From the NCBI GenBank assembly GCA_902488965.1, contig CABTYA010000014.1, positions 1 to 17,896 on the forward strand: DNA of 17,896 bases. Reading direction: 5' to 3'. The notes below the pieces were generated by a model that was not told where the DNA came from, made no database searches, and saw nothing but the letters and a program-made list of their open reading frames with translations. The position numbers and the translations under genes were made by a program. The DNA comes from an uncultured Veillonellaceae bacterium. GTDB lineage: Bacteria > Bacillota > Negativicutes > Veillonellales > Negativicoccaceae. Of this stretch, positions 1 to 5,300 are shown in pieces (the stretch's first letter is position 1; each line of letters starts with the position of its first letter).

Positions 1-329
1 ACCCGCTGGTCATTGCGGCGGTTATGTATCTCTTGAGCAACATCATGACGCAGTTCATGAACAACACGGCGACGGCCGCTTTGCTCTGCCCGCTCGGTAT
101 CTCGATGGCGCAGGCCATCGGCGCGGATCCGAAAGCCGTTCTGATGTGTATCGCGATTGCCGCATCGGCTGCCTTTGCAACGCCGGTTGCGACACCGCCG
201 AACACGTTGGTACTTGGACCGGGGCAATACTCCTTCAACGACTATCTGAAGGTCGGTATTCCGCTCTGCTTGGTCGGCTTTATCACCAGCATGATCATCA
301 TTCCGATCATCTGGCCGTTCTTCCCCTGA
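1..329 (+). CDS. SLC13/DASS family permease, C-terminal fragment (cut by window start)
   Basis: The reading frame is open from base 3 and ends at TGA 327-329, so the gene begins before the window. About 108 residues remain. They match the last quarter of the complete SLC13 permease at 1712-2974 almost without gaps. They include the substrate/Na+ hairpin (here QFMNNTATAALL), the TPPNTLVLGPG segment and a final membrane helix ending near WPFFP. SLC13/DASS proteins are inner-membrane Na+-coupled importers or exchangers of di- and tricarboxylates. Two differences from the paralogue stand out. The usual SNT triplet reads NNT, and the usual GTPPN reads ATPPN. The exact substrate cannot be told from this fragment. 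It converges on the minus-strand paralogue across a 1.4-kb spacer and has its own terminator just downstream. Confidence 0.9.
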   Translation, partial: PLVIAAVMYLLSNIMTQFMNNTATAALLCPLGISMAQAIGADPKAVLMCIAIAASAAFATPVATPPNTLVLGPGQYSFNDYLKVGIPLCLVGFITSMIIIPIIWPFFP

Positions 330-344
330 TGGAAGGAATGAAAG

Positions 345-374
345 CCTTTGCCGTTGGGCGGCAAGGTCTTTTTT
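345..374 (+). terminator. Rho-independent terminator of the first SLC13 gene
   Basis: The left arm CCTTTGCCG (345-353) pairs with CGGCAAGG (359-366), with one bulged T and a 5-nt loop. A run TCTTTTTT (367-374) follows. It lies 15 bp after the stop codon of the partial SLC13 permease. Confidence 0.8.
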
Positions 375-526
375 GTGCGGAAAAAGAGATCGGGAGATGC
401 CTTGAATCGGGTGTGTCGGACGATGGCAGCCGCTTCGTGTGACGCTCATTCGTATACCGTCAGTCGGGAGCGACTGCAAGTGATGAGATGACCGCATAGG
501 AATCAGGGCGGCGGTACGTGCGCAAA

Positions 527-634
527 CGATGTACGAGGCGGCGATTATGGTTTGCTGACGGCGGATACCAGCGGGATAGGGGCAGTCGGTCATGCAAGCA
601 GCGGTCGAGGACGTTGAGGGGCGTATACGGCCTT
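527..634. repeat. Diverged direct repeat, copy A
   Basis: This copy shares with 719-829 the order of blocks CGATGTA, CTGACGGC, GATACCAG, GGGATA, then GTCGGTCATGCAAGCAGCG, then TCGA, CGTAT and a final TTT. Small gaps separate the blocks. The identical CATGCAAGCAGCG block is at 591-603 here. Function is unknown. It is not adjacent to its partner, so it is a spaced duplication, not a tandem array. Confidence 0.65.
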
Positions 635-718
635 TTGTCCCTATACGTGTAACGTGAGCGGGGACGACGGAAAGGGATTGTATTCCTGCAGAGAGCGCGG
701 ATGGGGGTCTGCTTCCTC

Positions 719-829
719 CGATGTATGATACGATTGTTATTGCCGTCTGACGGCAGATACCAGAGGGATACGGGGCGGGTCGGTCATGCAAGCAGCGCTC
801 GACGAGGCCGAGAGACGTATGCAGCGTTT
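719..829. repeat. Diverged direct repeat, copy B
   Basis: Partner of 527-634, shifted by about 194 bp. The longest near-identical part is GGTCGGTCATGCAAGCAGCG (here around 778-797). Similarity runs from CGATGTATG to GCAGCGTTT. No reading frame is preserved cleanly across both copies, which argues against a coding repeat. Confidence 0.65.
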
Positions 830-1308
830 GATTCGCAGACATATTGGCGGTCGGAAATGATGGGAACCGATGGGATGCGTGCATGGAGAGCCGTAGGGCG
901 GTATCGTTGTTTAGCGAGTGACAGCGGCAGGAAGGGATGTACCGGCGGGGAGTATTCAGCAGGGCGTTTCACACGAGGGGAGCACAGGCAGGATGCTCTC
1001 GCAGGGTGAGCGATGGTGCAGTCGCGCATGTCGAGAACAGTGTACGAAGACGCAAACGGCGCGGCGGCGTGAAAAGGCGCGGTCGCGTCATGCACGGAGA
1101 AGCGGCGGTGACGGCTGTCGGCGCGGGCGGATGCAGGGGAACGCGGTGAAGTTGATTGCGACTATGCGAGTCTGTATCTGTACGGCTGCGCGGGCATGGA
1201 ACACGATGAAGGAGAAGAAAAAATAGCCACATCGGTGGACGTACGGCTATGCGTGCATGGGAACGGTAAGACCGGTGGCGGGCATGAGCAGCACCCGTAT
1301 CCGCGTAA

Positions 1309-1347
1309 TAAAAAAGGAGTTCGCGCGAGTGCGCGACTCCTTTTTTG
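1309..1347. terminator. Bidirectional terminator closing the SLC13 small-protein unit
   Basis: A stem GGAG(T)TCGCGC / GCGCGACTCC with a GAGT loop is flanked by A-runs on the left and T-runs on the right, so it can work on both strands. On the minus strand it begins about 12 bp after the stop codon of the 64-aa ORF. This supports that ORF being the last part of the permease transcript. Confidence 0.85.
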
Positions 1348-1358
1348 TTTTCCCTGAT

Positions 1359-1553
1359 TTATGCTCGTGCCAATCGACATGCCAACAGATGATAGTAGAG
1401 TCGGTCGGTGAAAAGGTGGTGTGATGTGCGCATGCGAATGTGCTGCCGGCGCAACAGATCACGACCCGTGACCGCCTCTTTCCCTCGGCAAATGTCGCGG
1501 AAGTAATTGTTCCTTTCCATGCGACAAGCAATTAAGTGTTCGTAATACGTCAT
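1359..1553 (-). CDS. Small basic protein (64 aa) with duplicated Y-x-H-L-x-A-C-R motif
   Basis: I do not recognise a family. The protein begins MTYYEHLIACRMER and ends RLYYHLLACRLARA, so a similar 10-12 residue motif stands at both ends with a basic middle. The small protein encoded upstream of the permease (3003-3206) carries a third version, HFYHHLLEKRLASG. The frame stays open to an ATG at 1667, but that start has no good ribosome site. A strong AGGAGG (complement of 1576-1581) lies 22 nt before the ATG at 1553, and a hairpin (1561-1573) in the gap would reduce the effective spacing to 9 nt. It is the last ORF of the permease unit, about 160 bp after the permease stop and just before the terminator. 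No signal peptide or long hydrophobic helix is seen. Function unknown; may be a regulatory or transporter-associated small protein. Confidence 0.5.
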   Translation of the reverse strand: MTYYEHLIACRMERNNYFRDICRGKEAVTGRDLLRRQHIRMRTSHHLFTDRLYYHLLACRLARA

Positions 1554-1581
1554 CTTCGACCCGGATAATCCGGTCCCTCCT
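1554..1581 (-). promoter_or_regulatory. Possible hairpin-bridged ribosome binding site
   Basis: On the minus strand AGGAGG (1581-1576) is followed by GA, then the perfect inverted repeat CCGGAT-T-ATCCGG (1573-1561), then 7 nt and ATG (1553-1551). Unfolded, the spacing of 22 nt is too long for normal initiation. Folding the repeat would leave 9 nt. No ATG, GTG or TTG occurs at the normal distance in any frame. Confidence 0.45.
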
Positions 1582-1711
1582 TTCGCTGACAACTGATATG
1601 CATCGGAATGGATGCCTTTCCCTACTCTCATTGTAAATCGAATTTGCGTGCCGGTAAAATCAATCATTTTTATCGTAAAACTTCAAGAATTGCATATCTT
1701 CCCGGCGCTGA

Positions 1712-2974
1712 TCAATAGTACGGCCATACGACCGGAATCACGATGCAGGATACCAAGAGGCAGACGAGTACCAGACCGGTACCGGATTTGAGATAATCCA
1801 TAAAGCGATAGTGTCCCGGGCCGAGTACCAAGGTGTTCGGCGGTGTGCCGACAGGGCTTGCGAATGCACAGGACGACGCAATCAAAATCGCCATGAGGAC
1901 GGCTTGCGGATTGGCACCGAGGTCAGCGGCAATCGCAATCCCGACCGGACAAAGCAAGGCTTTGGAGGCGGTGTTGGACATGAACTGCGTCAAGGTGACC
2001 GCAATCAGGAAGAGGACGACCGTCACGAGGTATACGGACGGCGATCCGCCCATCCACGAAATGACGTTGTCGGCGATGAGTTTCCCCGCACCGGAGGTGT
2101 TCATCGCGGTCGCCAGCGGGATCATGCCCGCAAAGAGGAAGATCGTCATCCAGTCAATCGAGGCATAGGCCTGTTTTTCGGTGATGCAGCGTGTCAATAC
2201 GCAGGCAACCGCACCGGCAATCGCGACCATATGCAGCGGCAGTCCCAGCGCCATGGAAACGACGACCGCCGTCAGGATGAAACCGCAAATCCAGCGACGA
2301 ATCGTACCGCAAGTGGCAGGTTCATTTTCGTTTTTGTCTTCTTCGGGAATATCGCGTTTTTCGTTGGGCAAGAGATACTTACCGATGAGCATCATGTAGA
2401 GGATGCCCGCGACCGTAATCGGAATGCCCAGCCAAGCGTATTCAAAGAATCCGAATTGTAACTCTTCCATGCCGGCCGTTTTGAGGGCGACATTGGCGAT
2501 GATGTTCGGCGGCGTGCCGATCAGCGTAATGGTACCGCCCAAACCGCAGGCATAAGCGAGCGGCAATAATTGTCGCGAGCAGGAGATGTGCGCTTTGGCA
2601 CAAATACCTTTGACGACAGGAATCAAGCAGGCGCAAGTGCCGGTATTGGACAGCACTGACGAGAGTGCCGCCGCGATCGTCATGACACCGATCATCAATT
2701 TGTTTTCGCTGGTGCCGCAGGCACGGACGACCGCGCCGCCGATGCGTTGTGCCAGTCCCGTGTGGAACATCGACGCACCGACGATGAACATTCCGCCGAA
2801 CAGTACGACGGTATCATCGGCCAATCCGAGGAATACTTCGTTCATCGGGATCAGACCGAGCAGTCCGCAGGCCATGGCCGCCATGATGGAGGTAACGGCG
2901 AGCGGGATGATTTCCGTGACGAAGAGGATCGCCACGATAACCAAGAGGATTAAACATGTAATTGCAGGTGACAT
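1712..2974 (-). CDS. SLC13/DASS family sodium:carboxylate permease
   Basis: An inner-membrane carrier of 420 aa, expected to move di- or tricarboxylates with Na+ or by exchange. The family hallmarks appear twice, as expected for its two inverted repeats: SNT in VLSNTGTCACLIPV (about residues 109-111) and in QFMSNTASKALLCP (about 333-335), and GTPPN at about 153-157 and 376-380. Around ten or more hydrophobic segments fill the rest, with a charged cytoplasmic loop near residues 203-227. Two ATGs lie close together; the one at 2974 is preferred because AAGGA (2987-2983) is 8 nt upstream, whereas it abuts the ATG at 2983. It follows the 67-aa ORF by 28 bp and precedes the 64-aa ORF, all on one likely transcript. 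The divergent LysR-type gene at 3379 is the probable regulator. Substrate (succinate, malate, tartrate, citrate or other) cannot be assigned from sequence. Confidence 0.93.
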   Translation of the reverse strand: MSPAITCLILLVIVAILFVTEIIPLAVTSIMAAMACGLLGLIPMNEVFLGLADDTVVLFGGMFIVGASMFHTGLAQRIGGAVVRACGTSENKLMIGVMTIAAALSSVLSNTGTCACLIPVVKGICAKAHISCSRQLLPLAYACGLGGTITLIGTPPNIIANVALKTAGMEELQFGFFEYAWLGIPITVAGILYMMLIGKYLLPNEKRDIPEEDKNENEPATCGTIRRWICGFILTAVVVSMALGLPLHMVAIAGAVACVLTRCITEKQAYASIDWMTIFLFAGMIPLATAMNTSGAGKLIADNVISWMGGSPSVYLVTVVLFLIAVTLTQFMSNTASKALLCPVGIAIAADLGANPQAVLMAILIASSCAFASPVGTPPNTLVLGPGHYRFMDYLKSGTGLVLVCLLVSCIVIPVVWPYY

Positions 2975-3002
2975 AATCCACATCCTTACCGGACGGGTGA
3001 TG

Positions 3003-3206
3003 TCATTTCTTACGGCGACGTGCAGAAGAATGAGATGGTAAAAAAGATTGCCCTGACGCTAACCGTTTTTCCAACAGATGGTGGTAGAAATGACGACTCA
3101 TCCGTCGCAAATATTGTTTCGTTTCTACATCCAAGCGTGCAGGTACCTGTTCTTCAGTTGGGGATGTCGGTAGTTGTGTCGACATCGAAATGGAGTAATG
3201 AGACAT
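3003..3206 (-). CDS. Small basic protein (67 aa) upstream of SLC13 permease
   Basis: An unrecognised protein. It has a Ser/Thr/Pro-rich N-terminal third, then a helical, basic core with QYLRRMSRHFYHHLLEKRLA, and ends in a cluster ARRRKK. The core motif FYHHLLEKRLA resembles LYYHLLACRLA and YYEHLIACRM in the 64-aa protein at the other end of the unit. The frame opens further up to an ATG at 3242. The ATG at 3206 is chosen because AAGGA lies about 10 nt before it, and because a good promoter -10 at 3252-3247 leaves no leader for the earlier start. It is the first gene of the unit, 28 bp ahead of the permease. No signal peptide or membrane helix is visible. A role in regulating or helping the permease is a guess from position. 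Confidence 0.55.
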   Translation of the reverse strand: MSHYSISMSTQLPTSPTEEQVPARLDVETKQYLRRMSRHFYHHLLEKRLASGQSFLPSHSSARRRKK

Positions 3207-3246
3207 AACCACGTTCCTTTCTGAAATGGAAATCGATTTCATGTTA

Positions 3247-3276
3247 AATATAGCCTCTTGTCATGATGAATGTAAA
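3247..3276 (-). promoter_or_regulatory. Likely sigma-70-type promoter for the SLC13 unit
   Basis: On the minus strand TTTACA (3276-3271) and TATATT (3252-3247) are separated by 18 bp. Transcription would start near 3240, giving a leader of about 35 nt for the ORF at 3206. Confidence 0.55.
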
Positions 3277-3323
3277 ATTGATACTTTCTATGATTAATAT
3301 GCTGACCTTTTATGAATACACAG

Positions 3324-3363
3324 TTACTGAAAGTGGTACAATACATTATACAAAGAGTACAAT
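3324..3363 (+). promoter_or_regulatory. Possible promoter and operator region of the LysR-type gene
   Basis: TTACTG (3324-3329) and TATACA (3347-3352) are 17 bp apart and sit shortly before the ribosome site GGAGG (3370-3374). TACAAT occurs at 3337-3342 and again at 3358-3363, exactly 21 bp or two helical turns apart, which could mark regulator contacts. LysR proteins usually bind such divergent intergenic regions. No clean T-N11-A dyad is obvious. Confidence 0.35.
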
Positions 3364-3378
3364 CAAAATGGAGGAACT

Positions 3379-4323
3379 ATGGATACGCAGTATTATCGCA
3401 ATTTTTTAGCGCTCGTCGAAGCGGGGAACATGACCCAGGCGGCGGAATTTTTGCATATTACCCAGCCGACGCTCAGCAAACAGTTGCGATTGTTGGAAAA
3501 GATGTACGGGGCCAAGTTGGTGGTGGCCGAACGCGGGCGGCGGGTGATGTACCTGACGGAAGCGGGCGAGGTGCTGTACCGACGGGCGAAACATATTTGC
3601 GGGTTGGAAGATTTGGCCCGGCAGGAGGTCATGGTCGCGCTGGACGAGGTGAGCGGACCGCTGCGGTTCAGTATTTCGCCGGGACGTACGGAGCGGTTTA
3701 TCCAGCGGGTATTGTCGGGATTCAACCGCAAGTATCCGCGGGTGACGTTTGAACTGTACGAGGGAATCGTCAGTCGCCAGCAGGAAGAATTGCTCAGCGG
3801 GGTGACGGATCTCGGTGTCTGCAGTGCGGAGCTGACCCAGCCGGAACGGTTCGAGGTGTTGTTTACACGGCAGGAAGAACTCATGCTGATCGGGAACAAG
3901 GAACTCTTCGAGATACCGGCATCGGGGGAGCTCACGTTGGAAGATATCGCCGATGTGCCGATTGCCATCTCGGGCGGTTGCGCCCAGATGCTGGCTTACG
4001 AGCAGGGGGATCTGCATGATCTGTTGCATGTCGTATGCGTGAGTACGACGAAACATGCGGCACTGGCGTGGGCGCGGACGGGAGCGGCCGCGGCGCTGAT
4101 TCCCGCCGAGCCGGATGAATGTCTGCTCGACGGGATGCAGTCTTGCCGCATCGCGTACAACTATGTCATGCACAAGTCCATCATTCGGGCGCTGGAACGT
4201 CCGTTGACCCATGTGGCCAAAGTGTTTTTGGAATATTACTCGACGATTTCGCCGACGTCGCAGCGGGGCGGAACAGCGGGGATTAACAACGGCAAGAAGG
4301 TACTCAAGACGGATGAGGCATGA
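3379..4323 (+). CDS. LysR-type transcriptional regulator
   Basis: This 314-aa protein has the usual length of the family. The winged helix-turn-helix is at residues 1-60, with NMTQAAEFLHITQPTLSKQL (about 17-36) forming the helix-turn-helix and a linker helix after it. The rest reads as the two-lobed effector domain: LRFSISPGRTERFIQRVLSG near residue 95 opens the first lobe, and DLGVCSAEL and the region around PIAISGGCAQ follow. The start has GGAGG 4 nt upstream. It is transcribed away from the small-protein/SLC13 unit across a 170-bp region, the classical arrangement for a LysR regulator and its target. An organic acid carried by the permease is a plausible effector; this is inference. A terminator follows about 45 bp after the stop. 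Confidence 0.93.
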   Translation: MDTQYYRNFLALVEAGNMTQAAEFLHITQPTLSKQLRLLEKMYGAKLVVAERGRRVMYLTEAGEVLYRRAKHICGLEDLARQEVMVALDEVSGPLRFSISPGRTERFIQRVLSGFNRKYPRVTFELYEGIVSRQQEELLSGVTDLGVCSAELTQPERFEVLFTRQEELMLIGNKELFEIPASGELTLEDIADVPIAISGGCAQMLAYEQGDLHDLLHVVCVSTTKHAALAWARTGAAAALIPAEPDECLLDGMQSCRIAYNYVMHKSIIRALERPLTHVAKVFLEYYSTISPTSQRGGTAGINNGKKVLKTDEA

Positions 4324-4368
4324 GAGGAAGGCGCGGTAGGCTGCGGGAAACAATTTTATGCACACAAT

Positions 4369-4394
4369 AAAAAAGGACCGAATGGTCCTTTTTT
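4369..4394. terminator. Bidirectional rho-independent terminator
   Basis: AAAAAAGGACC (4369-4379), a GAAT loop, and GGTCCTTTTTT (4384-4394) form a perfect hairpin with T-runs on both strands. It serves the LysR gene on the plus strand and can serve yigZ on the minus strand. Confidence 0.85.
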
Positions 4395-4533
4395 GAGTCC
4401 TGCGGATCAGCTCCGATGAAATGACGTGATTCCCCGACACGCCGTTTGCGGAATTCTCATCCTGTATTCAGTATAGCAAGGGCGACTTGGCGTGTAAAAT
4501 AAAAAGCGGCTATGGGAAAGGAAACTATTGCGA

Positions 4534-5175
4534 CTATTTCACGTTCGGGCGCGCGAGTGCGATCAAGTGCTCGCCGTCATCGGTGACCGTCGCTCGGGCG
4601 GCGGTAAGGTCGGTGAGGGCGCTGATGAACGCATCGGCACTGCCCGACGGTACGTTAACGGTGAGGGTTACATCCGCCGCAAAGGTGCGGTCGGCGATGC
4701 GAATCGGCCGCTCGCGCCATTCATTTTCGATGCGTCCGAGCAAGTCGTAGGGGATACGGACGAGGTACCGTCGATGCGGCGTGTAGCGGATCAGCGGTGC
4801 GGTCGTCAGCGCCCGTGCCAACGTGCCGCCATAGGCGCGAATCAGGCCGCCGGCACCGAGTTTGATCCCGCCGAAGTAGCGAACGACCGCCGCGGTGATG
4901 TCGGTGAGGTCTTGCTCTTGCAGCACATGGAGCATCGGTCGCCCGGCGGTGCCGGCGGGTTCGCCGTCGTCGGACGATTGCTCGCGGACGGGCCGAAGGG
5001 CAAGACGGGTGGCGCTGCAGATGTGCGTTGCGGTGTAATGCTCTTTGCGTAGGGCGGCGAGAAAATCGCGCGCTTCGTCCATGGTACGCACGGGGGCAAT
5101 ATATACGATGAATTTTGATTTTTGAATGAGTTCCGTATGGGTATGGACGGAACGAATCGAGTCGTAGGCAGTCAT
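4534..5175 (-). CDS. yigZ: YigZ/IMPACT family protein
   Basis: A 213-aa protein with the standard length and both halves of the family. The N-terminal IMPACT (UPF0029) domain spans about residues 1-125, including SKFIVYIAPV, the conserved HICSATRL stretch, DDGEPAGTAGRPML at about 69-82 and VVRYFGGIKLGAGGLIRAYG at about 97-116. A DUF1949-type domain occupies the C-terminal 75 residues. Bacterial members are soluble; the eukaryotic homologue IMPACT regulates GCN2, but the bacterial role is poorly defined. The start at 5175 is backed by AGGAGG a few bases upstream; the open frame extends to 5376, overlapping copA, and is not used. It is divergent from copA with 125 bp between them. Confidence 0.93.
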   Translation of the reverse strand: MTAYDSIRSVHTHTELIQKSKFIVYIAPVRTMDEARDFLAALRKEHYTATHICSATRLALRPVREQSSDDGEPAGTAGRPMLHVLQEQDLTDITAAVVRYFGGIKLGAGGLIRAYGGTLARALTTAPLIRYTPHRRYLVRIPYDLLGRIENEWRERPIRIADRTFAADVTLTVNVPSGSADAFISALTDLTAARATVTDDGEHLIALARPNVK

Positions 5176-5300
5176 AGGTCCTCCTAGGGGTACGATACCG
5201 CAAAACCGAGCGTGATGCAAGGTATCGGGCGGGTGTGTTACAATAGATACAGTGATAAATCGACAAAAACCAATAAACGAAACGGAGTGCGAATACAGCG

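Larger units (their letters stand above)
375..1308. other. Gene-poor spacer, no convincing coding region
   Basis: These 930 bp lie between two terminators. Short open frames exist on both strands, up to about 100 codons. None has a good ribosome site combined with a plausible protein; their translations are Arg/Gly/Ser-rich with no recognisable domain, as expected from GC-rich non-coding DNA. The stretch holds a diverged direct repeat (527-634 and 719-829). I see no tRNA, riboswitch core or insertion-sequence ends. It could be a decayed gene or a region of untranslated RNA; the sequence alone does not decide. Confidence 0.6.

Noticed and set aside
701..1232. Several overlapping frames of 70-103 codons in the gene-poor spacer
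   Set aside because: They overlap in many frames on both strands, have poor start signals and low-complexity translations, so I treat none as a gene.
1223..1250. Short inverted repeat ATAGCC / GGCTAT with a purine-rich approach
   Set aside because: Only six pairs, a 16-nt loop and no T-run; too weak to call a terminator or RNA element.
1554..1667. N-terminal extension of the 64-aa ORF to ATG 1667
   Set aside because: No ribosome site precedes ATG 1667, and the extension contains the AGGAGG and hairpin that look like signals for the later start. It cannot be fully excluded.
3406..4440. 344-codon frame antisense to the LysR-type gene
   Set aside because: It covers a clear LysR-type gene, spans its terminator and has a translation without recognisable features.
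5239..5244. TACAAT as a copA promoter -10, or a copper-repressor box
   Set aside because: No acceptable -35 box lies 16-18 bp upstream, and the TACANNTGTA pattern of CopY operators is absent.
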